NCBI RefSeq assembly: GCF_907164575.1
Contig: NZ_CAJQYY010000021.1
Location: 59,432-123,431, forward strand
Source: Paraburkholderia gardini
GTDB taxonomy: Bacteria; Pseudomonadota; Gammaproteobacteria; Burkholderiales; Burkholderiaceae
DNA length: 64,000 nucleotides
Direction: 5' to 3'
Shown here one piece after another: positions 53,474-63,128 of the stretch. How positions within the stretch are numbered: the first letter of the stretch is position 1; the number at the start of each line of letters is the position of its first letter. The notes below the pieces were generated by a model, which saw only the letters and a list, made by a program, of their open reading frames with translations, had not been told where the DNA came from and searched no databases. Both the position numbers and the translations under genes were made by a program.

Positions 53474-55297
53474 TCAGGTCTGGTCGCCATAAATCTCGAT
53501 CCGGTTCCGCCCCCGCTCCTTCGCGCGATACAGTGCCCTGTCGCCGCGAGACAGCGACTGGTCGACGCCGACGTCGCACGTACGCATGATGTCGATGCCG
53601 ATGCTGACGGTCAGCGCGATGAACTCATCGCCATGCAGCATGGGGGTTCGCGAGGTACGCTGCTGGACACATGCTGCGCGCGTGATGGCCGCGTCGGCAC
53701 CCGTATTGGGTAGCACCATCGCGAATTCCTCACCGCCGATGCGGCCTACGATGTCGCCGGCCCGCACTTCGGCCCGTAGCAGTGCCGCGAAGTGACTGAG
53801 CGCTTTGTCGCCAACTGCGTGTCCCCAGCGGTCGTTGAGCGCCTTGAAGTGGTCCAGGTCGAACATCAGTACGGCGGCTACGCTACTGCCAGCGCGCCGG
53901 ATGCGCGCCAGCTCCGCTTCGCTCTGGACCATGAAGTGGCGGCGATTGGGCAGTTGCGTCAGGAAATCGATGGTTGCCAGTTCCTGTAACTCCGCCTCGA
54001 TGTGCTTGCGATCGGTCACATCCGTGATGAAGCCGTGCCACAGCGTGCTGCCGTCGTCCAGCCGTCGCGGCTGTGCATCACCTTGCCGCCAGCGCAAGCC
54101 TTGCTCCGGCAGTCGCACCCGGTATTCCAGGTGCCACGGCAACAGGCTCGCAGCCGATTCTTCAAGCGATTCCCGGTACGCGACCCAATCGCGTGCATCG
54201 ATCAGCGCGTCGATCGTCTGCGCGCTCGTCGCGGCCTGCTGCGGCGTCAGCTCGTAAATGTTGCGGATTCCTTCGCTCGCATAGGGGAAGAAGGCAAGTC
54301 CATCGGACATCAGCCTGTACTGGAAGACCATGCCCGGAACCTCGTTGGTCAGATTCGTGACCATCTCGATGGACTGCTGTAGCTGCGCGGCTGTCTCCCG
54401 CAACGCAGTAATGTCGGTCGACGTACCGACCATGCGCAGTGCGTGACCATCGCTGTCGCGCCCGACTACCTTGCCGCGGCTGCAGATCCACTTGTAGCTG
54501 CCGTCCTTGCAGCGAATCCGGTGCTCGACCACGTAGCTGTCGGTTTTGTTCTCGAAGTGGCTTTGCATCGTCGCCTGCACGTATGCGAGGTCGTCTGGAT
54601 GCACGCGAAGATAGGCGTCTTCGATCCGGTTGCTGACCTCGTGCTCCGCGTAGCCGAGCATCGATTTCCAGGCAGGCGAGTAGTCGATTTTGCCCGTGAC
54701 GACATCGCGGTCCCAGGTGCCGGTTTCGCTGCCGGCAAGCGCCAGCGTCATGAGCTCCCCGCTGGCCTCCAGTTTTCCGACGCGGTGACGCAGCGTGGCG
54801 AGTGCCTGCTCGCGTTCGAGTCCGTGGGCGATCAGCCCGGCCAGTTCGCGCAGGAAATTCTGCTGTGCGTCATCGAGGTTGCGAGGCAATTTATCCAGCA
54901 GGTACAGCGCGCCCAGGTGGCGCCCGTCGGCACTCGTCAGCCCGCAGGTAGCGTAAAAACGCGGCCAGCGCGCGGCGCCGCCACTTCGTCCGCCGCCAAA
55001 ACGCTCGTCATCCGATGTATCTGGCACGACGACCACCTTGGCTGTCTTCGTGGTTGCATGCAACGGCGGACCTGACAGGTTCGGCGGCAGCACATCAGGC
55101 GGCAATCCGTCGAGCGCCTGAAGTCGCTGCCCATGAGCGTGGGATACGGTAACCAGTGCGGTTGCGACGCCGAAATGAGCCCGCGCGAGGCGCGTCAACG
55201 CCTGACATTGCGCGTCACCCGCCGGTATTGCCAGATTGCTGGCAGCGGGCGACGCAGACACAATGCCGTCTTCAACGGAAAATGTACTTGCCGGCAT
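53474..55297 (-). CDS. Diguanylate cyclase with GAF and PAS domains
   Basis: The 607-residue protein has a GAF-like domain (about residues 30-165), two PAS domains with PAC motifs (185-305, VHPDDLAYV; 310-440, WHGFITDVTDRKHIEAEL), and a GGDEF domain. The active site is GRIGGEEFAMVLP near residue 522. An RAGD I-site five residues before it indicates product inhibition by c-di-GMP. No EAL domain is present. It has no membrane segment, so it senses a cytoplasmic signal. It is the last gene at the right side of the accessory block. Confidence 0.93.
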   Translation of the reverse strand: MPASTFSVEDGIVSASPAASNLAIPAGDAQCQALTRLARAHFGVATALVTVSHAHGQRLQALDGLPPDVLPPNLSGPPLHATTKTAKVVVVPDTSDDERFGGGRSGGAARWPRFYATCGLTSADGRHLGALYLLDKLPRNLDDAQQNFLRELAGLIAHGLEREQALATLRHRVGKLEASGELMTLALAGSETGTWDRDVVTGKIDYSPAWKSMLGYAEHEVSNRIEDAYLRVHPDDLAYVQATMQSHFENKTDSYVVEHRIRCKDGSYKWICSRGKVVGRDSDGHALRMVGTSTDITALRETAAQLQQSIEMVTNLTNEVPGMVFQYRLMSDGLAFFPYASEGIRNIYELTPQQAATSAQTIDALIDARDWVAYRESLEESAASLLPWHLEYRVRLPEQGLRWRQGDAQPRRLDDGSTLWHGFITDVTDRKHIEAELQELATIDFLTQLPNRRHFMVQSEAELARIRRAGSSVAAVLMFDLDHFKALNDRWGHAVGDKALSHFAALLRAEVRAGDIVGRIGGEEFAMVLPNTGADAAITRAACVQQRTSRTPMLHGDEFIALTVSIGIDIMRTCDVGVDQSLSRGDRALYRAKERGRNRIEIYGDQT

Positions 55298-55562
55298 GGG
55301 AACGCATTCCGTACGAGGTCGCGGAGCGAGGCAGAGAATTGTATAACGGCGCCGAACGCCATGAATTTAGGAGGATTGATTCAATTCCCTCGCCAGGGAT
55401 GCATTCCGCGATGGATGCGACGACCTGCGGGGAATGATACGGGCGGGGGCGGCGCGACGGGACAGTCCTGCGAATGGGAGGCCGATTCTTGCCGCAGTTC
55501 GCTTCATGCGCTGATCTGACCTACCCGCCTTTGTGGCCCCCAACGAATTTTCACGTCCCGGG

Positions 55563-56741
55563 TCACCCGACGCTCCCGGTGACCGGCACGCACACCACGC
55601 CTTCCATTAACCGTCGCGCCGAACGACTGACGACTGCTTTTGTCACGATCCACGCACCGTTTTCCTCGTGGGCTTCGGCACCGACCGTCAGCGTGCCCGA
55701 CGGATGCCCGAAGCGCACAAGGCCGTCCGGACCGGGCGGCGCAATCAGGCTTACGATCGTGTCGGGAATCGCTGCCGCGACGGCGAGCGCAACCGCGCCC
55801 GTGCCGGTCATTGCGTGATGCAACTGACCCATCGAGAAGATGCGTGCGACGAGATCGATTTCATCGGGGCGAATCGCCTTGCCATCCGACGCGACGTACG
55901 ATGCCGCGCGTGCAACAAACGCCAGCTTGGGCGTGGCGGGGCGCAGGCGGGTTGCTTCGTCCGCGCTCGCGGACAAGCCCATCGCCACCGCACCGTGCGC
56001 GCGGATGGCTTCCGCGCGGTCCAGCAGCGAGCGGTCCGGATTTATGTCGGCCTGCAATTCGATGCCGCTGAGCCCGAGGCTTGACGCATCGATAAAGACA
56101 GTGGGATTACCCGCATTGATCAACGTCGCCCTGATCGCACCAACGCCAGGTACGTCGAGCGTCTGGATGCGCACGCCGGTTGGAAACAGACCACTGGCGC
56201 TGGCTTCGTTTTTACCTTCATCGCCTGCCGGGTCGATAAATTCGAGTTTGATTTCCGCGCCGGAAAACGCGATGCCGTCGAGTTCGAAATCGCCTGCCTC
56301 GAGCGGTTCTCCATCGTGCATGGGCACATGCGCGATGATGTGCTTGCCGAGATTGGCTTGCCAGATGCGTACGGTTGCCATGCCGTTGGCCGGCGCGTCG
56401 ACCAGCCCCTCGTTGATCGCGAACGGCCCGACCGCGGCCGAGAGATTGCCGCAGTTTCCAGACCAGTCGATAACCGCGGTGTCGATCGACACCGCGCCGA
56501 ACCAGTAATCGACATCGCTATCGGCGCGGGCCGAGCGCGACACAATAACGACCTTGCTGGTGCTCGACGTGCCGCCGCCCATGCCATCGATCTGCTTGCC
56601 ATAGCGATCGGGGCTGCCCGTGATGCGCAGCAGCAGCTGGTCCCGCGCGAGCGGATCCTGCGGCAGAACGTCCGCACGAAAGAACACGCCTTTGCTGGTG
56701 CCGCCGCGCATGTAGACGGCGGGAATTTTCAAACGTTGCAT
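55563..56741 (-). CDS. prpF: PrpF-family 2-methylaconitate isomerase-like protein
   Basis: The 392-residue protein has the PrpF hallmarks PAVYMRGGTSKGVFFRADVL, GMGGGTSSTSKVVIVSRS, and SGNCGNLSAAVGPFAI. PrpF acts in propionate use by isomerising 2-methylaconitate. However, no prpB, prpC or acnD is nearby, so a related activity such as 4-oxalomesaconate tautomerase, which belongs to aromatic ring cleavage, is a serious alternative. The ATG at 56741 follows CGGGAGCCGGGTC. Confidence 0.85.
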   Translation of the reverse strand: MQRLKIPAVYMRGGTSKGVFFRADVLPQDPLARDQLLLRITGSPDRYGKQIDGMGGGTSSTSKVVIVSRSARADSDVDYWFGAVSIDTAVIDWSGNCGNLSAAVGPFAINEGLVDAPANGMATVRIWQANLGKHIIAHVPMHDGEPLEAGDFELDGIAFSGAEIKLEFIDPAGDEGKNEASASGLFPTGVRIQTLDVPGVGAIRATLINAGNPTVFIDASSLGLSGIELQADINPDRSLLDRAEAIRAHGAVAMGLSASADEATRLRPATPKLAFVARAASYVASDGKAIRPDEIDLVARIFSMGQLHHAMTGTGAVALAVAAAIPDTIVSLIAPPGPDGLVRFGHPSGTLTVGAEAHEENGAWIVTKAVVSRSARRLMEGVVCVPVTGSVG

Positions 56742-56892
56742 GACCCGGCTCCCGAATGTCGAACACACAGCGTAACGGCGATCGGAGCGAAAGAAAACCC
56801 GGCCGTTCGGCCAGGGTGACGCGTCTTCGCCGGGACGGCACACTGGCAGCAATCGATGGAAACAACGGCATCCGCGATTGCCGCGGTCACCC

Positions 56893-58017
56893 CTAACGCG
56901 CGATGTCCCGCAGGAACCCGGACACTTTCGCAAGCCCGGCTTCCAGCACTTCGCGGTTGTTCGTATAGCCGATGCGCACATAGCCTTCCATGTCCATCGC
57001 GCTACCGGGTGTAAACATCACACCGGTTTTTTCAAGCAGCGCGACGCAGAAATCGCGCGACGTCATGTCGAGATCGAACCGCACGAGCGCCGTCGTGCCC
57101 GACTTCGGTTTGACATACGAGAGCAGGGGCTCTTTCGCGATCCACGCGTCGAGAATGGCCAGGTTCGTGCGCAGGATGTCGTGACTGCGGCGGATGATCG
57201 CGTCGCGGCTTTCGAGGGCAATGCTCGCGAACAGATCGTTCAGCATGCCGACACTGATGGTGTTGTAGTCGCGATGAATCTGCACGCGGTGGATCAGTTC
57301 GACCGGCGCGACGATCCAGCCCACGCGCAGGCCGGCGAGCGACCACGTCTTCGACATGCTGCCGGTGCCGATCCCTTTCTCGTACAGGTCGGCGATCGAC
57401 GCGGTAAAACCGTCGCCTTCCTGATCGGTGCCGCGATAGACCTCGTCGCACAGCACCCAGGCGCCGCACGAACGCGCGATTTCCACGAAGCGTTCGAGGA
57501 AGGCGCGGTCCATCAACGAACCCGTCGGATTGTTCGGATTGTTGATCGCGATAATGCGCGTATTGTTTTTGACGAGGCGCTTCAGTTCGTCGAGGTCGGG
57601 CAGGAACCCGTTCTCTTCGTGAAGCGCGAGGATGTCGACGTTCGCGCCATAGCTCGCGGGAATCGAATAGTGCTGCTGATACGTCGGCAGCACGGAAATC
57701 ACATGGTCGCCAGGTTCGACGAGCGTCTCGTACACCAGCGCATTCGCACTGATCGCGCCGTGCGTGATCAGCACGTTCGGCACCTTCTGCTGTTCGTATA
57801 GCGACGCCACGTTTGAGCGCAGGCGCCCGGTGCCGTCGATGGCGCCGTACGTCAGCTTGAGCGGCAGCATCTCGTCAAGAATGTTGTCCTGCCGGCCGGA
57901 CATGCGCAGCAGTTCCTCGACCGTCAACGACTCGACGCACGTTTCCGCGAGATTCAACTCGCAGTGGTTTTCGTAGAGATCCATCCAGCGTTCGACACCG
58001 AATTCCCTGATTTCCAT
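56893..58017 (-). CDS. Class I/II PLP-dependent aminotransferase
   Basis: The 374-residue enzyme has NNPNNPTGSLMD, CDEVYRGTDQEG, and the PLP lysine in GSMSKTWSLAGLRVGW, followed by an Arg that binds the substrate carboxylate. It resembles a branch including capreomycidine-synthase-like enzymes, but I would not name a substrate. The ATG at 58017 follows AGGACGGAAGTC. It lies 152 nt upstream of the PrpF-like gene on the same strand and may share its pathway. Confidence 0.88.
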   Translation of the reverse strand: MEIREFGVERWMDLYENHCELNLAETCVESLTVEELLRMSGRQDNILDEMLPLKLTYGAIDGTGRLRSNVASLYEQQKVPNVLITHGAISANALVYETLVEPGDHVISVLPTYQQHYSIPASYGANVDILALHEENGFLPDLDELKRLVKNNTRIIAINNPNNPTGSLMDRAFLERFVEIARSCGAWVLCDEVYRGTDQEGDGFTASIADLYEKGIGTGSMSKTWSLAGLRVGWIVAPVELIHRVQIHRDYNTISVGMLNDLFASIALESRDAIIRRSHDILRTNLAILDAWIAKEPLLSYVKPKSGTTALVRFDLDMTSRDFCVALLEKTGVMFTPGSAMDMEGYVRIGYTNNREVLEAGLAKVSGFLRDIAR

Positions 58018-58210
58018 GACTTCCGTCCTCGAATTGAAAATACGCACTCGCAACAGGTCGCAAATGGCGATCGCGCCGGTAAGCGACCGCCTGGCATCGA
58101 GTATAGACGAAAAGTCTATTGTGGACTTTACAGAATCAACTCCGGAACCGTATCCCGGTCATCGAACCGGCAAAGTCGTTGCGGGCCGCCTGCGGCGAAC
58201 CCGCAAGCCG

Positions 58211-59905
58211 CTACGCGAGATCGAGTGCCGCGGTCATATCGCCAGGTGGCGTCCTGTCGTTCTGCGCAAACGCGCGGTCACGCGCAATCACACCGTCCAG
58301 TGGCGCGAGCCCGTGTACGCGGGTAATCAGTCGCAGGATCGAGTTGGTGTCGTACAGGCTGTGATCGACGTAACCTTTTTTCGCCAGTGGCGACACGACG
58401 AGCGCCGGAATGCGCGAGCCCGGACCCCAGCGATCGCCTTTCGGCGGCGAGACCGGGTCCCACCAGCCGCCGTTCTCGTCGTGGGTGACGATCACGACCG
58501 TATTCGGCCACAGCGGGCTGCGCTGCAGATGTTCGATGACCTGTGTGATGTGACGGTCGCCCGATTCGATATCGGCGTAACCCGCGTGCATGTTCAGGTT
58601 GCCCTGCGGCTTGTAGAACGTGACAGCGGGCAGACGCCCCGCGTCGATGTCGGCGATCAGATGGTTTGTCGACGCATCGTTGCCGAGGCCAGCGTCGCGC
58701 AGATGACGCCTGCGGGCATCCGTGCCGGGCGCGAAATTCACGAAGTAGTTGAACGGCTGATGGTGGTACTGGAAGTCCGGCACCGCGCCCGTGTCCTGAT
58801 GGTCGAGCGCGTACTGCCACGCGCCGCTGTACCACGCCCAGTCCACGCCCTTGTCCGACAGCCGGTCGCCGATCGTCGCGTACGTCTGCGGCCGCAGCAC
58901 CTTCGGGTTGGATGGATCAGCCAGATTCGGGTCGCCGCCTTCGGCCGGACGCACGTTGCTCGGCATGTAGGGCGGCGCCATCGTGTTGACGGCGTAACCG
59001 TCCGCGGTGAAGAGGCCGTCGTTTTCATACTTCGGCGGCCCTTCGAGTGCCGACGCGGGGGACTTCGCACTGAGTTTCAGTCGCGTGCCGGTCGGGTCGT
59101 CGCCTTCGATTATCGAGACAAGCTTCTTCGCGGGGCTGTTGTGGATATCCGGATAGAACGGCGCCTGCGCCGAAATCAGGAAGATGTGGTTAAGCCACGA
59201 ACCGCCGAAAGCGGCCATGAAGAAGTTGTCGCACAGCGTGTATTGCTGCGCGAGATTCCACAGACGCAGCGAGTCCGCCGAATTCCGGTAATGGCCCATC
59301 ACGAGCCCGCCGGAATCCGCCCACGCGACAAACTGGTTGTTGCGGCCCGCGTTGATCTGCATCTGGTTCTGATAGAAGCGATGCACGAGATCGCGCGTGA
59401 TGACGCCGTTCGGCAGTGGTACACCCTCAGCGTCGGCGAGACGGAACGGCCCGTTCGGCAGACCGACGATGTCGCGCTCCGCGATCATGTAGCGCTTGCC
59501 ATCCACTTCCTGCGCCTGCGGCACGAGACCGCCCCAGATTTTTGGCAGTTGCGCGAGCGGCGTCTTGCCGTCGCGGTCGAGCTGCACGGCGTGATCGGCC
59601 GGTACCGCGTCGAGCGGATGCAGGATGCCCGGGAAATTGCCGTACAGATTCGCGAAGCTGCGGTTTTCCGCATAGATCACGACGATGTGACGAACCTGGT
59701 CATTGAGCGCGGCATCGAGCCGGAGGTCGGCCGTGCTACGCGGGCCGCCGGCACTCGCCGATAGCTGTTCGGTCTTGCAGCCTGTCAGTGCGAGGCCAAT
59801 ACCGACCGCCGTGAGACCGGTCAGGACGCGGCGGCGTTCGGGGTCGTCAGGCTGGTCGGTGTGCTGGGGAAGGTCAGGCGGGAGCGTCGGATCGTCGGGT
59901 TGCAT
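58211..59905 (-). CDS. Tat-type acid phosphatase / phospholipase C family
   Basis: The 564-residue exported protein belongs to the AcpA/PLC phosphoesterase family. The N-terminus has a twin-arginine motif (PERRRVLTGL) and a lipobox-like LALTGC, so it may be a Tat-exported lipoprotein. Metal-site motifs are VIYAENRSFANLYG near the start and VIVTHDENGGWWDPVSPP near residue 480. Phosphate scavenging is the usual role. The ATG at 59905 has GGAG at 8 nt; an upstream GTG is too close to it. Confidence 0.88.
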   Translation of the reverse strand: MQPDDPTLPPDLPQHTDQPDDPERRRVLTGLTAVGIGLALTGCKTEQLSASAGGPRSTADLRLDAALNDQVRHIVVIYAENRSFANLYGNFPGILHPLDAVPADHAVQLDRDGKTPLAQLPKIWGGLVPQAQEVDGKRYMIAERDIVGLPNGPFRLADAEGVPLPNGVITRDLVHRFYQNQMQINAGRNNQFVAWADSGGLVMGHYRNSADSLRLWNLAQQYTLCDNFFMAAFGGSWLNHIFLISAQAPFYPDIHNSPAKKLVSIIEGDDPTGTRLKLSAKSPASALEGPPKYENDGLFTADGYAVNTMAPPYMPSNVRPAEGGDPNLADPSNPKVLRPQTYATIGDRLSDKGVDWAWYSGAWQYALDHQDTGAVPDFQYHHQPFNYFVNFAPGTDARRRHLRDAGLGNDASTNHLIADIDAGRLPAVTFYKPQGNLNMHAGYADIESGDRHITQVIEHLQRSPLWPNTVVIVTHDENGGWWDPVSPPKGDRWGPGSRIPALVVSPLAKKGYVDHSLYDTNSILRLITRVHGLAPLDGVIARDRAFAQNDRTPPGDMTAALDLA

Positions 59906-60052
59906 CGGCACATCTCCTCAAAGAGCGCGTGTTTCAGCGAAGAAGGACGCCGGTCCAGGCGTGCGCCGGCGTCCCAATACCACGTGCATCCTGGCACCCG
60001 ACAGGATGAACCCGCAAGCGTGAATGTGCATGAAGACCGCCTCGCGGCGAAC

Positions 60053-60070
60053 GGTGAGGGTTTTCGGGAG
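60053..60070 (+). repeat. Bipartite motif GGTGAG-N6-CGGGAG
   Basis: An exact copy with spacer GGTTTT lies 148 nt upstream of the phosphatase start codon. Confidence 0.8.
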
Positions 60071-60385
60071 CGGGGAATGCGGAGGCCGGCACGATGCCTT
60101 GATCCAGCCTGGGCGGCGCGGCTGATGTACGCAGCCGGCTGACCGGACGAACCACGTTTCATGGTTCGCGGACGGGATCGTCAGGCCTGGGTTCGCTGTC
60201 TGCGGGATGGCTTCAAACCCTTATGGATAAAGGGTGACAGCGTTTAGAGCGATGCCAGCCAGCGCGCGGCGAAGCAGAGGCAGCGGCAGGACGGCGGCGC
60301 GCTTTCGCGCACGCGTCTGGCAGAGCGAGCGGTGTGCCGTGTCCCTTGCCGATCATCACCTGTGAGAGGCGGAAGACGGCCATAA

Positions 60386-60403
60386 GGTGAGGTTTTTCGG
60401 GAG
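60386..60403 (+). repeat. Bipartite motif GGTGAG-N6-CGGGAG
   Basis: An exact copy with spacer GTTTTT lies downstream of the histidine kinase gene. Confidence 0.8.
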
Positions 60404-60629
60404 TGTGCGGCATCGGCACATCAGGCGTCTGGAGTGCTGCCATGCTCTACGGACCGGCCAGCCCGATGCACCGCACCCCATCGGGCAGCAATCTTTTTGC
60501 GCATAAAGCCTCGTCGGCAGCACACCGACGCGTAACCAGAATCCCAGCGCACAAGCCCCGGAAATAAAGACTAAAAGCGTAAGTGTGTACTCACATGAAG
60601 TCTTCAATCACCCGAAACGAAAACCCCGC

Positions 60630-62819
60630 TCAAGGCGTACACGCCACCAGTTCACGCAGTTCATCGATATCGAACGGCTTGGCGAGAATCGGCACGCCGA
60701 GGTGCCGGGCGCGTTCGAGTTCGTCGGCGTAGCCGGTCATCAACGCGATGCGCTGACCCGGCCACGTGTGCTGTATCCGTTCGGCGAGATCGATCCCGCT
60801 CAGGCGGCCCGGCATCTGGATGTCCGACAGCACGAGATCGAAGGTTCCACCGGCATTGAGCGCGTCGAGTGCGGCATCGGCAGTGGACTCGTGGCGCACC
60901 TTGCACCCGAACACTTCCAGCACCGCGGCGACACCCTCGGCCACGTCGTCGTTATCTTCGACGAGCAGAACGACGCCCTGCATCGCGGTGGCGGTTGCCG
61001 GCGCGGCAGGCGCGACAGGCCGCGCCGGAACCTGCTCGCCCTGATAGCGAGGCAGGTACAGGCGCACGGTGGTGCCGCGCTTCGGCACGCTGTCGATGCG
61101 TGCCGTGCCGCCAGCCTGTTCGCACGCAGCCAGCACCTGCGCGAGACCGAGGCCCGTACCGGCGCCACTGAACTTCGTCGTGAAGAGCGGTTCGAACGCG
61201 CGTTTCAGCACGCTTTCCGGCATGCCTTCGCCGTCGTCCGTGAGCGAGATCACGACATATTCGCCATCGGGCAGGCGCGTGTCGCTCGCGGTCAGGCGTA
61301 CGTTCTGCCCGCGAATGACGAAGCGTCCGCCAAGCGGCATCGCGTCGCGCGCGTTCACCGCGACGTTGATGATCGCGAATTCGAGTTCCGTCGCGTCGGC
61401 GAAGACGTGCCACAGGTCCGACACGGCCTGCACACTGACCCGCACCTTGTCGCCGACGGCCGTCTGGATCAGGTGCGTGGCGGCCGGCATCCAGGTGGCG
61501 AAGTCGATGGCTTCCTGCTTGAGCGGCTGCTTGCGCGCGACGCTCAGGAGGCGGCGCGCGAGCGACTGCGCGCCAAGCGTCGCACGCTCGACCGCCGTCA
61601 CTTCTTTCTCGAGATTGTTGAAGCCCTTGCGGCGCGCGAGCCCCATGTTGGTCGAGACAACCATCAGCAGATTGTTGAAGTCGTGCGCGACGTTGGCGAC
61701 GAGATTGCCGAGCGCGCCCATCCGGCGCATTTGCCGGCTCGACGCTTCCGCCGACAGGCGCATCGCCACTTCCGCCTGCCAGCGCTCCCATGCGACCTGT
61801 TCGGCGCGCAGCTGACGCAGCGAGAACAGCACGAGTATGCACACCGCAAAACACGGCACCGCGGTGATCGACGCAATCAGCAGGTCATGACGCCACCACG
61901 CGTTGAAGATCGCGTCGGTGGCATAGCCGGCCACGACATAAACCGGATAGTTGCCGACGCGACGAAACGACAGCAGACGTTCGGCGTTGTCGGTCGTCGA
62001 CGTCATGCGAAGGTGGCCGAACAGCAGGCCGTCGCGCAACGCGGTCGTGAACGGCGTATTCGCGGCGGGCGTGATGCCCGGCCTGCCTTCGGGATAGCGC
62101 AGCAGGGTGCCGCCGTCGCGGCGATAGAGGCCGATCGTCACAGCGGGATTGTCGCTGACGAGTTCGCGGTAGAAATCGGCGAAATATTTGCGTTGTAACG
62201 CAATCGAAACGACACCCAGAAAACCGCCGTCCTTCATGGAGGTGCGGCCCATGTCCGTCACGAACACGTCCGCCTGGCCAATGATGCCGCGCAGCGGTAA
62301 CGAGAAATACGGCGCGGGCCGGATTGCGCGTGCGGAAAGGAAGTCGTCGCGATTCGCTACCGACGCCTTCGGCACCGGGTAATAGCGGCTCGTTGCGAGC
62401 ACATCGCCTTCCTCGCCGAAGATGGAAATCGCAGCGATCTGCGGGAAGTCGCCGCCGATCATGCTGAGCCGCCGATGGATCGGCGCTTCCTGCGCGCGGA
62501 TTTCGGCGTCGCCGCTGTCGCCGAGCAGATCGACGATGCGCGTCGCCATTTCGTGATTCAGATCGAGCACCTTCAGCGCGTGTTCCTGGGCCACGCGTAC
62601 AAGGCGATCGGTTACATCGTTCGCGTCGATGACGCGGCGCTGGTAGTCGTAATAGCCATAGCCGATCAGACAGACCAGCGGAATCAGCACGGCTGCCGCG
62701 AGGACGACAAGCAGGATGCGGCGCGTCGTTGCAAAGTTGCGCGATGGCAGAGGCAGATCGAGTGCCGAGGACTCGGTAGGTCGCAAGTTCGCGGGCTCCG
62801 GTGGTGGCAAAAGAGACAT
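60630..62819 (-). CDS. Membrane hybrid sensor histidine kinase with receiver domain
   Basis: The 729-residue protein has a TM helix near residues 35-57, a periplasmic dCache-like sensor of about 260 residues, a second TM near 325-345, a histidine kinase core (VAHDFNNLLM phosphoacceptor; GTGLGLAQVLAACEQ ATP lid), and a C-terminal receiver (LLVEDNDDVAEG, with the Asp in LVLSDIQMPG). No separate response regulator or output domain lies nearby. A GTG at 62861 could extend the start by 14 residues; neither start has a clear ribosome-binding site. Confidence 0.92.
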   Translation of the reverse strand: MSLLPPPEPANLRPTESSALDLPLPSRNFATTRRILLVVLAAAVLIPLVCLIGYGYYDYQRRVIDANDVTDRLVRVAQEHALKVLDLNHEMATRIVDLLGDSGDAEIRAQEAPIHRRLSMIGGDFPQIAAISIFGEEGDVLATSRYYPVPKASVANRDDFLSARAIRPAPYFSLPLRGIIGQADVFVTDMGRTSMKDGGFLGVVSIALQRKYFADFYRELVSDNPAVTIGLYRRDGGTLLRYPEGRPGITPAANTPFTTALRDGLLFGHLRMTSTTDNAERLLSFRRVGNYPVYVVAGYATDAIFNAWWRHDLLIASITAVPCFAVCILVLFSLRQLRAEQVAWERWQAEVAMRLSAEASSRQMRRMGALGNLVANVAHDFNNLLMVVSTNMGLARRKGFNNLEKEVTAVERATLGAQSLARRLLSVARKQPLKQEAIDFATWMPAATHLIQTAVGDKVRVSVQAVSDLWHVFADATELEFAIINVAVNARDAMPLGGRFVIRGQNVRLTASDTRLPDGEYVVISLTDDGEGMPESVLKRAFEPLFTTKFSGAGTGLGLAQVLAACEQAGGTARIDSVPKRGTTVRLYLPRYQGEQVPARPVAPAAPATATAMQGVVLLVEDNDDVAEGVAAVLEVFGCKVRHESTADAALDALNAGGTFDLVLSDIQMPGRLSGIDLAERIQHTWPGQRIALMTGYADELERARHLGVPILAKPFDIDELRELVACTP

Positions 62820-62886
62820 CGTACCCGGTCGCTGGCCGGGAGGAACGATCGACAGATGCACAACGCATGCCCGGGGCGAGCGGGAA

Positions 62887-62949
62887 GGTGAGAGAGTTCG
62901 GGAGCGTCACGGTATCCGTTCGACCACGAAAGGTGAGAATATCCGGGAG
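62887..62949 (+). repeat. Bipartite motif GGTGAG-N6-CGGGAG, two copies
   Basis: Copies at 62887-62904 (spacer AGAGTT) and 62932-62949 (spacer AATATC) lie between divergent genes. The second is followed 9 nt later by a 30-nt perfect palindrome. Confidence 0.8.
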
Positions 62950-62958
62950 CCGGCGGCC

Positions 62959-62988
62959 GGTGAACCGCGCCGGCCGGCGCGGTTCACC
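62959..62988. repeat. 30-nt perfect palindrome
   Basis: Two 15-nt arms (GGTGAACCGCGCCGG and its complement) abut without a loop, followed by TTGTC. It resembles a terminator stem, yet no gene converges here. Confidence 0.7.
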
Positions 62989-63128
62989 TTGTCATCATCG
63001 AAACGAAAATCAGAGGTTCGCAGCCGGATGCGTTTCGTTCTCGCGCTCAGTGAGCCATGCGCGCCATCCGCGTTCGCGCTCCGACATTGTCCGTTTCGCG
63101 CGGGCTATACCGCGCTAGCCCGCGCTCA

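Larger units (their letters stand above)
59906..60629. other. Large intergenic region without genes
   Basis: No gene is supported in these 724 nt. Two copies of the bipartite motif (60053 and 60386) are the only structured content. I saw no tRNA, and no small RNA signal that I trust. Confidence 0.5.

Noticed and set aside
58016..59764. A 582-codon plus-strand frame across the phosphatase
   Set aside because: The Arg-rich product has no motif; the phosphatase frame has Tat and metal-site motifs.
60585..62198. A 537-codon plus-strand frame across the histidine kinase
   Set aside because: The kinase on the other strand has clear H-box, ATP lid and receiver motifs.
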